From F23-B02 sp946405205 (GTDB taxonomy: Bacteria; Bacillota; Clostridia; Oscillospirales; Oscillospiraceae): 64,000 nt of DNA. Position 1 is the first letter of the stretch, and every line of letters begins with the position of its first letter. This document shows positions 51,100-59,471 of the stretch, in pieces. A model generated the notes under the pieces. It ran no database searches. It was not told where the DNA came from and saw only the letters and a list, made by a program, of their open reading frames with translations. The translations under genes and the position numbers were made by a program. The DNA lies in the NCBI GenBank assembly GCA_946405205.1, contig CAMJGL010000005.1:36855-100854 (forward strand), in the 5' to 3' direction.

Positions 51100-52341
51100 T
51101 TACTTACGTATTACGTCGGGGCTGGTGTTATTCTTCACACAGTCGGCGGTGACAATGATCTTCTCAATGTCATTTTCTGAAGGGACGGTATACATTATGT
51201 CCGTCATTATGCTTTCCATTACGCTGCGAAGGCCGCGGGCGCCGATCTTCATCTCGATCGCCTTGTCCGCAACGGCTTCCAGAGCGCCGGTCTCGTATTC
51301 GAGCTCGACGCCGTCATAGCTCATAAGCGCCTGATACTGCTTTGTCATGGCGTTTTTCGGCTCGGTGAGTATGCGAACGAGATCCTCGCGCTTGAGCGAG
51401 GTAAGAGGCGCGATGACCGGAAGTCTGCCGATGAGCTCGGGGATGATTCCGAACTTCAGCAGATCGTGCTGCTGTGCCTGGGCAAGAAGCTCGCCCACGT
51501 CGCGCTCTGTCGAGCTCTTTATCTCCGCGCCGAAGCCCATGCTCTTTTTGTCGGTGCGCTTCTCGATTATCTTATCAAGGCCGTCAAACGCGCCGCCGCA
51601 GATAAAGAGGATATTGGTCGTATCGACCTTTATGAACTCCTGATGCGGATGCTTGCGTCCGCCCTGAGGCGGAACATTGGCGACGGTGCCCTCGAGCAGC
51701 TTCAGCAGAGCCTGCTGAACGCCCTCGCCGGAGACGTCGCGGGTTATTGATGTATTCTCGCTTTTGCGGGCAATTTTGTCTATTTCATCGATATATATAA
51801 TGCCCTTTTCTGCCCGCTCAACATCAAAATCAGCAGCCTGCAGCAGGCGAAGAAGGATATTCTCAACATCCTCGCCGACATAGCCGGCCTCGGTCAGAGT
51901 AGTGGCATCGGCGATCGCAAAAGGCACATTGAGCATTTTTGCAAGCGACTGCGCAAAAAGGGTCTTGCCGCTGCCCGTGGGGCCTATGAGCAGGATATTG
52001 CTTTTTTGCAGCTCAACGTCGTTGTCTCCTGCATAAAGGATGCGCTTATAGTGATTGTACACGGCAACGGAAAGGACTTTCTTCGCTTTTTCCTGACCGA
52101 CTATATATTCATCAAGATTTGCCTTGATATCCGCCGGCTTGGGCAGGTTTTCAAAATGAAGCCTGTTGCCCTCGGCGTCATGTACCACGAGCTCTTCATC
52201 GTCGGCGATTATGCTCATGCAAAGATTGATGCACTCATCGCAGATATATGCTCCGTTTCCGGCAATGAGCCTGCCGGTTTGCGCCTGTGTTTTTCCGCAA
52301 AATGAGCATCTTATGCTTTTTCTGTCGTCTGTTCTTGCCAT
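51100..52341 (-). CDS. clpX: ATP-dependent Clp protease ATP-binding subunit ClpX
   Basis: Unfoldase that feeds substrates to ClpP. 413 residues. N-terminal C4 zinc domain (CSFCGKTQ..CDECINLC, 14-43), Walker A GPTGSGKTLFAQ near 118, Walker B IIYIDEIDKI near 180, and GYVGEDVENILLRLL near 150. Start ATG 52341 has GAGGT. It lies after clpP with a hairpin between them. Confidence 0.98.
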   Translation of the reverse strand: MARTDDRKSIRCSFCGKTQAQTGRLIAGNGAYICDECINLCMSIIADDEELVVHDAEGNRLHFENLPKPADIKANLDEYIVGQEKAKKVLSVAVYNHYKRILYAGDNDVELQKSNILLIGPTGSGKTLFAQSLAKMLNVPFAIADATTLTEAGYVGEDVENILLRLLQAADFDVERAEKGIIYIDEIDKIARKSENTSITRDVSGEGVQQALLKLLEGTVANVPPQGGRKHPHQEFIKVDTTNILFICGGAFDGLDKIIEKRTDKKSMGFGAEIKSSTERDVGELLAQAQQHDLLKFGIIPELIGRLPVIAPLTSLKREDLVRILTEPKNAMTKQYQALMSYDGVELEYETGALEAVADKAIEMKIGARGLRSVMESIMTDIMYTVPSENDIEKIIVTADCVKNNTSPDVIRK

Positions 52342-52383
52342 TAGTCTACCTCAATAGTCAGGTGTTTAGCACGGTGAAAATAT

Positions 52384-52404
52384 GGGGGAACCTGATGTTC
52401 CCCC
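52384..52404 (-). terminator. Hairpin between clpP and clpX
   Basis: A perfect 8-bp stem (GGGGGAAC / GTTCCCCC on the plus strand, loop CTGAT) seven bases past the clpP stop, followed on the minus strand by ATATTTTC. It is probably a partial terminator or processing site inside the clpP-clpX unit. Confidence 0.6.
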
Positions 52405-52410
52405 ACAAAT

Positions 52411-52992
52411 TCAGCGTTTGGTGATTACCTTATCGATAATGCCGTATTCAAGGGCCTCCTGAGCGGACATGAAGTGGTCGCGCTCGCAATCGCGTTCAAC
52501 GGTCTCCACAGCCTTGCCGGTGTTCTCGGCGAGTATCCGGTTAAGATTTCTCTTTATCTTCAGGATCTGCTCGGCCTGGATCTGAATGTCGGTGCACTGA
52601 CCCTTGCTGCCGCCTGAGGGCTGATGGATCATTATCTCGGCATTGGGCAGCGCAAGACGCTTGCCCTTGGCTCCGCTTGACAGCAGAAATGCGCCCATGG
52701 ACGCCGCCATGCCGATGCATATGGTTGACACATCGGGCTTGATGTACTGCATGGTGTCATATATCGCCATGCCGGCCGTGACGCTGCCGCCGGGGCTGTT
52801 GATGTAAAACTGGATGTCCTTGTCGGGGTCCTGCGCCTCGAGATAAAGGAGCTGGGCAACAACAAGGCTTGCGGTCGCGTCGTTCACTTCCTCGGACAGC
52901 ATGATGATGCGGTCGTTGAGAAGTCTTGAAAAGATGTCGTAGGAACGCTCGCCGCGGCTCGTCTGTTCAACTACATAGGGTACTAAACTCAT
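52411..52992 (-). CDS. clpP: ATP-dependent Clp protease proteolytic subunit ClpP
   Basis: Serine protease chamber of ClpXP. 193 residues. N-terminal VPYVVEQTSRGERSYDIFSRLL, catalytic serine in GMAASMGAFLL near 98, histidine in EIMIHQPSGG near 123, aspartate in the ERDHFMSAQEA region near 172. Start ATG 52992 has AAAGGAG. The tig-clpP-clpX-lon order is typical of Firmicutes. Confidence 0.98.
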   Translation of the reverse strand: MSLVPYVVEQTSRGERSYDIFSRLLNDRIIMLSEEVNDATASLVVAQLLYLEAQDPDKDIQFYINSPGGSVTAGMAIYDTMQYIKPDVSTICIGMAASMGAFLLSSGAKGKRLALPNAEIMIHQPSGGSKGQCTDIQIQAEQILKIKRNLNRILAENTGKAVETVERDCERDHFMSAQEALEYGIIDKVITKR

Positions 52993-53038
52993 AATAAGTC
53001 TCCTTTCGAATTATTGGCTTATCCAGGAGATCATATCC

Positions 53039-53058
53039 GAATAATCAGCTGATTATTC
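53039..53058. repeat. Perfect 20-bp palindrome between tig and clpP
   Basis: GAATAATCAGCTGATTATTC reads the same on both strands. It covers the last codons and stop of tig (TAA at 53053-53055) and lies 46 bases upstream of the clpP start. With no unpaired loop it suits a dimeric protein at least as well as an RNA hairpin. It does not match CIRCE or CtsR boxes as I know them. Confidence 0.75.
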
Positions 53059-54354
53059 AGCCGCCTCTTCAGGCGCTTCCTCAACCGCTGTTTCGATGAC
53101 CAGCTTGGTGGCCTTTTCTTTCTTGAACTCGTTTCTGATGTACTCGTCGCCGAAGTACTTGCGGATCTGCTCGGGAGTCGCGCCGACAGTCTCTGCCGCG
53201 CCCTTGATGTAATCCTCAAGCTCCTCGTCGGTGACTTCGATGTTCTCCGCCTCGACGATAGCGGTGAGAAGCAGCTCCTGCTTGACCTGATACTCAGCCG
53301 CGGGACGGATGGTGCTGTTGATGGCTTCCTCGTCCAGACCCATCATCTTGCTGATCTCCTCGGTGGTCATCTTGGGGTCTGTGAGACCGAAGTTTGCGGC
53401 ATAGCTGTGGATGAGCTCGTCTATCTTCGCCTGCATCATGGTCTCGGGGATCTCAACGGTCATATTCTCGCAGGCCTTGGTCATGATAGCGGTGCGGAAC
53501 TTGGCATCCATCTGCTCCTGCATGACTCTTTCCATATCCTTGCGGGTATCTTCCCTGTACTCCTCAACGGTGTTGAACTCGGATACGTCCTGAACGAAAT
53601 CATCGTCAAGCTCGGGCAGCTCGGTCATGGAGAGCGCGTTTAGCTTTACCTTGAACACAACGTCCTTGCCGGCCAGCTCTTCGGTGTAATCCTCGGGGAA
53701 GGTGATGTTGATATCCTTCTCTTCGCCGATGTTCATGCCGACGATCTGCTCCTCGAAGCCGGGGACAAAGGTGTGGGATCCAAGCTCAAGCTCGTAGCCC
53801 TCGGACTTGCCTCCCTCAAAGGGAACGCCGTCAAGATAGCCGTCAAAGTCGATATCGGCGGTATCGCCCATCTGAGCTTCGCGCTCAACGTCAACGACGC
53901 GGCCGTTGCGCTTGAGTACGCCGTTTATCTGGCCGTCAATGTCCTCGTCGGTGATGATGAAGGTCTCCTTAACAGCACTGAGGTTCTTGTACTGGCCAAG
54001 AGTTACCTCGGGGTACAGCTCAACATCAAAGGTGAGGGTCAGTATCTTGTCGTCGGAAAGATCCATATTGGATATCGCAGGCTTGCCGATTATATGAAGT
54101 CCGCAGTTATCATAGCCGTAGTCAAATGCATCGGGAACCAGAGAGTCGATCGCATCCTGATAGAACACCTCGTGGCCGTACATACCCTCAACGACCGCAC
54201 GGGGAGCCTTGCCCTGTCTGAAGCCGGGGATGGAGATGCTGCCCTTGTTTTTGTTATATGCCTTGTTTACCGCAACTTCAAACTCAGCCGCATCGACCTC
54301 TACCTGAAAGCTCGCAGTCTTGGAGTCTTTCTTTTCTACATTCTTGACTAACAT
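53053..54354 (-). CDS. tig: Trigger factor
   Basis: Ribosome-bound chaperone and peptidyl-prolyl isomerase. 433 residues: N-terminal ribosome-binding domain with GFRQGKAPR near residue 44 (GFRxGKxP signature), FKBP-like PPIase domain (about 150-235), and the helical C-terminal chaperone domain. A glutamate-rich tail (VEEAPEEAAE) ends it. Start ATG 54354 has AGGAGGA. Confidence 0.97.
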   Translation of the reverse strand: MLVKNVEKKDSKTASFQVEVDAAEFEVAVNKAYNKNKGSISIPGFRQGKAPRAVVEGMYGHEVFYQDAIDSLVPDAFDYGYDNCGLHIIGKPAISNMDLSDDKILTLTFDVELYPEVTLGQYKNLSAVKETFIITDEDIDGQINGVLKRNGRVVDVEREAQMGDTADIDFDGYLDGVPFEGGKSEGYELELGSHTFVPGFEEQIVGMNIGEEKDINITFPEDYTEELAGKDVVFKVKLNALSMTELPELDDDFVQDVSEFNTVEEYREDTRKDMERVMQEQMDAKFRTAIMTKACENMTVEIPETMMQAKIDELIHSYAANFGLTDPKMTTEEISKMMGLDEEAINSTIRPAAEYQVKQELLLTAIVEAENIEVTDEELEDYIKGAAETVGATPEQIRKYFGDEYIRNEFKKEKATKLVIETAVEEAPEEAAE

Positions 54355-54393
54355 TTATATATTCCTCCTAAAGTTTTTCACGTAGACCAATAA

Positions 54394-54422
54394 ATAATAA
54401 CAGATAATGCCGTCAAAAGCAA
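54394..54422 (-). promoter_or_regulatory. Possible tig promoter
   Basis: TTGCTT (54417-54422), 17-base spacer, TATTAT (54394-54399). A nearby TTGACG offers a better -35 but no good -10 at the right distance. The metallophosphoesterase stop lies just upstream. Confidence 0.4.
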
Positions 54423-54446
54423 TGATTTTCTTTTAATAATGTAATA

Positions 54447-55133
54447 CTATACGATCTTTTGCGGACGGAACTGGACGTAGTCCGCGGAAACGAGCTGAAA
54501 CTGCGTACCTCCGAGCATTCCGTTGAAGGCATAAGCGCAGCCGGCACTGTGGATATGCCCGTAGCAGCAGCGCTTCACCCCGTAGGTTTTAAGCAGCTCC
54601 AGTATCTCCGGGCACTCATAGCCCAGATACTTGGGAGGATAGTGAAGAAAGACATACTTTTCTCCCTCCCCTGCCGATTTAAGCGAAGCTTCCAGCCGCA
54701 TTATTTCCCTGTTCATGATCTTTTTATCATGAACGTCGTTTTTGCACTCTTCATAAAACCAGCCTCTTGTTCCGCAGATAGATGCACCCTCATAGGCGAA
54801 GCTGTTGTTATGAAGAACATCAATACTCTCTATCCTGTGCTCCTTGAAGAAATTTTTGGCTTTTGTGGCCGTCGTCCACCAATAATCATGGTTGCCCTTG
54901 AGGATTATCTTTTTACCGGGAAGCCTGTCGATGAACAGAAAATCAGGCAAAGCCTCCTCAAGCGTCATTCCCCATGTGATATCGCCGCAGATGACCGTCA
55001 GGTCGTCATCATGCAGCGGCGCAAAGCCTTCTGAAATTTTTTCAACATAATTCAGCCATCTTCCACCGAAAACGTCCATTGGTTTTTCAACTCCCAACGA
55101 GAGATGAAGATCGCCGATCGCATATAAAGACAT
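54447..55133 (-). CDS. Calcineurin-like metallophosphoesterase
   Basis: Metallophosphoesterase of 228 residues from ATG 55133 (MSLYAIGDLHLS), which has GGAGG four bases upstream. The longer frame to 55166 has no site. All metal-binding motifs are present: GDLHLS, VICGDITWG near 53, GNHDYWW near 85, and GHIHS near 197. Substrate unknown. It is transcribed divergently from the DUF1540 gene. Confidence 0.9.
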   Translation of the reverse strand: MSLYAIGDLHLSLGVEKPMDVFGGRWLNYVEKISEGFAPLHDDDLTVICGDITWGMTLEEALPDFLFIDRLPGKKIILKGNHDYWWTTATKAKNFFKEHRIESIDVLHNNSFAYEGASICGTRGWFYEECKNDVHDKKIMNREIMRLEASLKSAGEGEKYVFLHYPPKYLGYECPEILELLKTYGVKRCCYGHIHSAGCAYAFNGMLGGTQFQLVSADYVQFRPQKIV

Positions 55134-55208
55134 GAGTCCTCCGTATAAATCCGCAAAAACAGTCAAAGCTATTATTGCCTAAGGGCAATAAACTCTGGAG
55201 GTAAAATT
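55134..55208. promoter_or_regulatory. Divergent intergenic region with an 8-bp dyad
   Basis: Between the two divergent starts lies a perfect inverted repeat TTATTGCC / GGCAATAA with a 4-base spacer (55172-55191), ending 17 bases before the DUF1540 start. I see no clean sigma-A promoter in either direction. The DUF1540 ribosome-binding site GGAGGT is at 55197-55202. Confidence 0.5.
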
Positions 55209-55391
55209 ATGAGCGATAACAGAATGAGCAGAGATCAGATCACCGGTGTCGGCTGCGATGTTTCCAACTGCAAGTACAACACCATAGACTCCAAGTGCTC
55301 TGCATCCCACATCGACGTGCAGAACGAGAGAGCGACTACCAAGTCCGAGACCTACTGCGCTACCTTCTGCCCCCGCGGCTGCTGCGATTAA
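55209..55391 (+). CDS. DUF1540 domain small cysteine-rich protein
   Basis: A 60-residue protein with seven cysteines (16, 21, 30, 50, 54, 58, 59) in the DUF1540 pattern (GCDVSNCKYN...CPRGCCD), which suggests a metal-binding knuckle. Function unknown. Start ATG 55209 has GGAGGT six bases upstream. It is the only protein gene on the plus strand in 64 kb, set between the divergent metallophosphoesterase and the convergent thrC. Strong ribosome-binding site and preferred codons suggest high expression. Confidence 0.88.
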   Translation: MSDNRMSRDQITGVGCDVSNCKYNTIDSKCSASHIDVQNERATTKSETYCATFCPRGCCD

Positions 55392-55423
55392 GTGCAGAGC
55401 TTCACAGAGCTGCGCATAATCGC

Positions 55424-55440
55424 ACGGGGCTCTGCCCCGT
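55424..55440. terminator. Hairpin between DUF1540 gene and thrC
   Basis: Perfect 7-bp stem ACGGGGC / GCCCCGT with a 3-base loop in the 54-base gap between two convergent genes. It lacks a U-run on either strand, so it is at best a weak shared terminator. Confidence 0.5.
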
Positions 55441-55445
55441 ACATA

Positions 55446-56927
55446 TCAGCCGAGGAAATCTGCAACAGTCTTCCGCATATCCTGCTTTTCGACAACGAGC
55501 CTGAAGCGCTGCTCGCGCTTGTCGAGCCCTGCAAGGGGCTTGGGAGCGGCGGTATTTGTCACCTCGGAAAGCTTTTCGATAAGCTCGGTTCCTGGGGCGT
55601 TCGTCTCTTCTCCAAGTGCGGACAGAACGCTGTCGCAGAACTTATAAGGACTTGCCGTGGATACAACGACAGTCGGTACGCTGCCGCCGTTTTCGGCTCT
55701 GTGGTCGAGCATCTTCTTGTATGCGACGGCGGTGTGGGTATCCATTAGATAGCCGTTTTCCGTATATACTTTTTTAATAACGGCCTTTGTCTCGTCGTCA
55801 GTACAGTAGCCGCCCTCAAAGTTTTCCGCAATGACCGCTTTTGTTTTGTCATCGACCTCGTACCGCCCGTCTTTTGAAAGGCTTCTCATATACCCTGCGA
55901 CCTGCGTATCGCTTCCGCACACGGAGTAAAGCAGACGCTCAAGGTTACTGGATACAAGTATATCCATTGACGGCGAAATTGTCGTATGGAAAGTCCTGTT
56001 GCGGTCGTATACTCCCGTATCAAAGAAGTCTGCAAGGACATTATTCTCATTAGAAGCGCAGAGCAGCCTGCCCACGGGCAGTCCCATGTTTTTGGCATAC
56101 CAGCAGGCGAGAATATTGCCGAAATTGCCGGTCGGGACGGCAAAATCCACTGTATCACCGAAGGCGATGTTGCCGGAGTTCACAAAATCGCAGTATGCGG
56201 AGAAATAATAGACGATCTGCGGCAGGAGCCTGCCCCAGTTTATTGAGTTGGCCGAGGACAAAAACCAGCCCTTGGAGCTGAGTTCTTCCGCGAAGTCCCT
56301 GTCGCCGAATATCTTTTTCACGCCGGTCTGGGCGTCGTCGAAGTTGCCGTAAACAGCCGCTACTCCGACGTTTTTGCCGCACTGGGTTATCATCTGCAGC
56401 TTCTGCACGTCAGATACGCCGTTATGGGGATAGAATACAAGTATTTTTGTGTCCTCGACATCGGCAAAGCCCTCAAGAGCCGCCTTGCCGGTATCGCCGC
56501 TCGTTGCGACAAGGATGCAGACCTTACGGTCTTCCCCGCACTTTTTAAGCGAGGCAGTAAGCAGATGCGGAAGCATCTGAAGCGCCATATCCTTAAAGGC
56601 GCAGGTGGGCCCGTGCCAAAGCTCCAGCACCGCGGTATTTCCGTCCATAAAGTGCATGGGAGCGATATCAGGATGGTCGAAATTATCCCCGTAGGCCGCG
56701 CTCACCATGGCTTTGAGCTCTTCCCCGGAAAATTCGTCGAGGAAAAGCTTCATAATCATTGCGGCTCTTTCCCGATAATTCATACCGCAGAGAGCTTTGA
56801 TATCCTCATCACTGAGCTGCGGCAGAGTCTCCGGCACAAAAAGGCCGCCGTCGGGAGCAAGGCCGCGTGATATTGCCACGGCTGCAGAAACTTTATAGTT
56901 AACATCTCTCGTGCTGAAATACTTCAT
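55446..56927 (-). CDS. thrC: Threonine synthase
   Basis: PLP enzyme that converts O-phosphohomoserine to threonine. The ATG at 56927 (MKYFSTRDVNYKVS) has GAGGTAA five bases upstream and gives 493 residues, the long type II form. Cofactor lysine in GPTCAFKDMALQ near 110; ATSGDTGKAALEGF near 150; PTGNFGNILACWYAKNMGLP near 265. No other threonine genes are near. It ends the lepB-rbgA-rnhB-yraN-thrC run. Confidence 0.96.
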   Translation of the reverse strand: MKYFSTRDVNYKVSAAVAISRGLAPDGGLFVPETLPQLSDEDIKALCGMNYRERAAMIMKLFLDEFSGEELKAMVSAAYGDNFDHPDIAPMHFMDGNTAVLELWHGPTCAFKDMALQMLPHLLTASLKKCGEDRKVCILVATSGDTGKAALEGFADVEDTKILVFYPHNGVSDVQKLQMITQCGKNVGVAAVYGNFDDAQTGVKKIFGDRDFAEELSSKGWFLSSANSINWGRLLPQIVYYFSAYCDFVNSGNIAFGDTVDFAVPTGNFGNILACWYAKNMGLPVGRLLCASNENNVLADFFDTGVYDRNRTFHTTISPSMDILVSSNLERLLYSVCGSDTQVAGYMRSLSKDGRYEVDDKTKAVIAENFEGGYCTDDETKAVIKKVYTENGYLMDTHTAVAYKKMLDHRAENGGSVPTVVVSTASPYKFCDSVLSALGEETNAPGTELIEKLSEVTNTAAPKPLAGLDKREQRFRLVVEKQDMRKTVADFLG

Positions 56928-56937
56928 ATTGCTTACC

Positions 56938-57297
56938 TCAAAATGCGTTTTCAATATGGTTTATCGTAACTTTTCGTGTATCTGTACCCTCCGGCGCATA
57001 GACCTCTATAACGTCGAAGCGCGGCTGCATATCGGTCTCGTGCTGCTGAAGCCAAAGCTGTGCGGCAGCTATCACTCGCTGCTGCTTTGCAGGCGTGACA
57101 AACTCTCTCGCATCTCCGTAGCGGTTGTTCTTGCGCAGCTTTACCTCTGCAAAAACTATGTAGCCGCGTTTTTGCGCAACGATATCTATCTCTCCCTGCC
57201 TGTAGCGGCAGTTTGTGTCGATGATCTTATAACCGTGCAGTCTCAAATAATTTGCCGCCTTCTTCTCCCCGAAGGCGCCGAGTTCACCCGTGCTCAT
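56938..57297 (-). CDS. yraN: YraN family (UPF0102) putative endonuclease
   Basis: Small nuclease-fold protein of the YraN family, function not settled. The ATG at 57297 overlaps the rnhB stop (TGATG) and gives 119 residues. Family core GAFGEKKAANYLRLHGYKIID and the restriction-endonuclease-like GEIDIVAQKRGYIVFAEVK (D..ExK) are present. The rnhB-yraN pairing is conserved. Confidence 0.92.
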   Translation of the reverse strand: MSTGELGAFGEKKAANYLRLHGYKIIDTNCRYRQGEIDIVAQKRGYIVFAEVKLRKNNRYGDAREFVTPAKQQRVIAAAQLWLQQHETDMQPRFDVIEVYAPEGTDTRKVTINHIENAF

Positions 57298-57896
57298 CAG
57301 TGCATTTTCCTCAAAAAGCTCGGCCTGTGTATCTCGCACGGGCCGTATTCGCGCAGAGCTTCATAGTGGAGCTTGGTGCCGTAGCCCTTGTGCCGCTCGA
57401 AATGATACTCGGGATATTTCTCCGCCATCTCCAGCATATAGCGGTCACGCGTGACCTTTGCAAGGATCGACGCCGCCGCGATGTCCGCGCATTTTGCGTC
57501 GCCCTTTATGACGCAGAGGCTGTTTATTTCTATCGCGCTGCTGCGGTTGCCGTCAATAAGCGCAAGCTCCGGCTGAGGCTCAAGCTGCGCGATTGCCCGG
57601 TTCATGGCCAGCATTGCGGCATTGAGAATATTGAGCTGTTCTATCTCCCCGACCGACGCGAAGGCTATTCCGAAGCTCACTGCCTTTTCGCAAATCTCGT
57701 CATACAGCTTCTCGCGGTTTTTCTCGCTGAGCTTTTTAGAGTCGTTGAGCCCAGCGATCTCGGTATTTCGCGGCAGTATCACCGCCGCCGCGCACACAGG
57801 CCCCGCCAGTGGGCCGCGTCCCGCCTCATCAACGCCGCATATAAGCGAAATTCCGCTGTCATATATTTCGTTTTCAAGCTCCCAAAGATCTGTCAT
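57297..57896 (-). CDS. rnhB: Ribonuclease HII
   Basis: Cleaves RNA in RNA-DNA hybrids, including single ribonucleotides. 199 residues. Catalytic motif CGVDEAGRGPLAGPV near 19 (DEAGRG), the second aspartate in LALIDGNR near 113, and a third in AASILAKVTRDRYM near 140. The start overlaps the rbgA stop (ATGA). Confidence 0.97.
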   Translation of the reverse strand: MTDLWELENEIYDSGISLICGVDEAGRGPLAGPVCAAAVILPRNTEIAGLNDSKKLSEKNREKLYDEICEKAVSFGIAFASVGEIEQLNILNAAMLAMNRAIAQLEPQPELALIDGNRSSAIEINSLCVIKGDAKCADIAAASILAKVTRDRYMLEMAEKYPEYHFERHKGYGTKLHYEALREYGPCEIHRPSFLRKMH

Positions 57897-58765
57897 TCAG
57901 GTCTCTCCAGACTTATTCTGCCGAGCTTACCGTCATGGTACTCCCCGAGCAGAGTGTTCGCCATACGCTCGATATCATATTCGCCTTTCGACAAAAGGAA
58001 GCCGCGCTTTTTCGCCGCCTCCTCAAGAAGCTCAAAGCCGTTCATATCCTTGTCCGGAACAAACTTGTATCTCTCAGTCAAAGCCTCAGGGTACATATCC
58101 CGCAGTCGGAGCATGAAATTTGCGCCCAGAGTCTCTTTATCGAGAACATCGGCCTTGATTGCGTTGGTTATGGCAAGCATTTCGCCCACTTCCTGAGAAT
58201 CGAACTTCGGCCAGAGTATGCCCGGAGTGTCGAGAAGATCGAGCCCCTGCTCGATATTTATCCACTGCTTGCCTCGGGTAACGCCCGGCTTATCCCCGGC
58301 AATGGCAACCTTACGCTTGGCCACCTTGTTTATAAACGTTGATTTTCCGACATTGGGTATGCCGAGGATCATAACGCGCATAGGACGGTTTATCTGCCCC
58401 TTTGCCGCGTAATCGGCGAGCTTATCCTTTAAAAGCTCCTTCAGAGCAGGCACGAAGCCGTTCACGCCTTTGCCGGTTTTGGCGTCAGTCTCAATTATCC
58501 TGATCCCCTGCCGTTCAAAGTACCTGCGCCACTGCGATGTGATCTCGGGATCGGCAAGGTCAACTCGGTTGAGGATTATCAGACGCGGTTTTCCGGCGGC
58601 GAGACGGTCGATATCTGGATTGCGGCTCGAGCGCGGGATGCGGGCGTCCAGTATCTCGCATACGGCGTCGACCTGCTTAATACTGTCCTCGATCATGCGC
58701 TGAGCCTTCGTCATGTGGCCGGGAAACCACTGGATATTCATTTTTTCGTAGTTATTGCCGCTCAT
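57893..58765 (-). CDS. rbgA: Ribosome biogenesis GTPase RbgA (YlqF)
   Basis: Circularly permuted GTPase for late 50S assembly. The ATG at 58765 (MSGNNYEKMNIQWFPGHM) has GGAG six bases upstream and gives 290 residues; the family often begins at MNIQWFPGHM eight residues later. G4 NRVDL near 70, G1 GIPNVGKSTF near 138, G3 DTPGILWP near 183. Start lies one base past the lepB stop. Confidence 0.96.
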   Translation of the reverse strand: MSGNNYEKMNIQWFPGHMTKAQRMIEDSIKQVDAVCEILDARIPRSSRNPDIDRLAAGKPRLIILNRVDLADPEITSQWRRYFERQGIRIIETDAKTGKGVNGFVPALKELLKDKLADYAAKGQINRPMRVMILGIPNVGKSTFINKVAKRKVAIAGDKPGVTRGKQWINIEQGLDLLDTPGILWPKFDSQEVGEMLAITNAIKADVLDKETLGANFMLRLRDMYPEALTERYKFVPDKDMNGFELLEEAAKKRGFLLSKGEYDIERMANTLLGEYHDGKLGRISLERPE

Positions 58766-58766
58766 T

Positions 58767-59348
58767 TCAGTCTCCGTAGGGGCTTCCGATATGGTCAAGC
58801 GGGAACACCGTAAACAAGACCTTGCCTATGATGAGCCTCTCATCCACCATGCCGATGCGGGAATCGCGGCTGTCGGCAGATTCATTGCGGTTATCGCCCA
58901 TGACGAACACACAGCCCTCAGGAACCACCTGGACACCTGTAAAATCGATTTGATTTATTGTCGGTTCCGCAATATACGGCTCGTCCAGAAGCACGCCGTC
59001 GACATATACCCTGCCCTTGTTAAAATCTATCTCAACGGTCTGCCCCTCGGTCGCTATGACTCGCTTTACAAGAGCCTGGGGCTTATATTCATCCTTGCGG
59101 AAGATGACGATATCTCCCTGCTTTGGCTTATAAAAAAGGTCTGATACGAGCATTTTATCCGCGTTTTCAAGCGTAGGATTCATGGAATCTCCAACGACAT
59201 CGACAAGTCTGAAGAAAAATACAAATACAATTACGCAGAATATAAGCGCAAACACAAGACACTGTATCCACTCATAGACCTCTCCGCGTGTGCTTTTCAC
59301 AACTGCGTCTGCGGCTTTTTTCTTATTCTTGATATCAGATTTTTTCAT
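58767..59348 (-). CDS. lepB: Signal peptidase I
   Basis: Membrane serine protease that removes signal peptides. The ATG at 59348 (MKKSDIKNKKK) has AAGAGGTAG and gives 193 residues; longer frames run into the promoter. One membrane segment (VFALIFCVIVFVFFF, about 30-45), catalytic serine in VVGDSMNPTL near 55, catalytic lysine in ALVKRVIATEG near 95, and GDNRNESADSRD near 155. Confidence 0.95.
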   Translation of the reverse strand: MKKSDIKNKKKAADAVVKSTRGEVYEWIQCLVFALIFCVIVFVFFFRLVDVVGDSMNPTLENADKMLVSDLFYKPKQGDIVIFRKDEYKPQALVKRVIATEGQTVEIDFNKGRVYVDGVLLDEPYIAEPTINQIDFTGVQVVPEGCVFVMGDNRNESADSRDSRIGMVDERLIIGKVLFTVFPLDHIGSPYGD

Positions 59349-59390
59349 TATTCTACCTCTTGGCACATAACGTACATAGCTTATCTGTAT

Positions 59391-59420
59391 ATTATACACG
59401 ATAACACCGCGTTTAGGCAA
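59391..59420 (-). promoter_or_regulatory. Promoter of lepB operon
   Basis: TTGCCT (59415-59420), 18-base spacer, TATAAT (59391-59396), directly past the rplS terminator. Confidence 0.75.
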
Positions 59421-59421
59421 C

Positions 59422-59449
59422 AAAAAAAGAGGCCAAGGCCTCTTTTTTT
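59422..59449 (-). terminator. Terminator after rplS
   Basis: A perfect symmetric hairpin, AAAAAAAGAGGCC / GGCCTCTTTTTTT, ending in a long U-run, about 20 bases past the rplS stop. It marks rplS as a single-gene unit. Confidence 0.95.
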
Positions 59450-59471
59450 GATCCATTTACAGGTCGGGCGA

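Noticed and set aside
51033..54446. CIRCE or CtsR operators for the clp/lon genes
   Set aside because: I looked in each gap and found no TTAGCACTC-type or GGTCAAA-type repeats.
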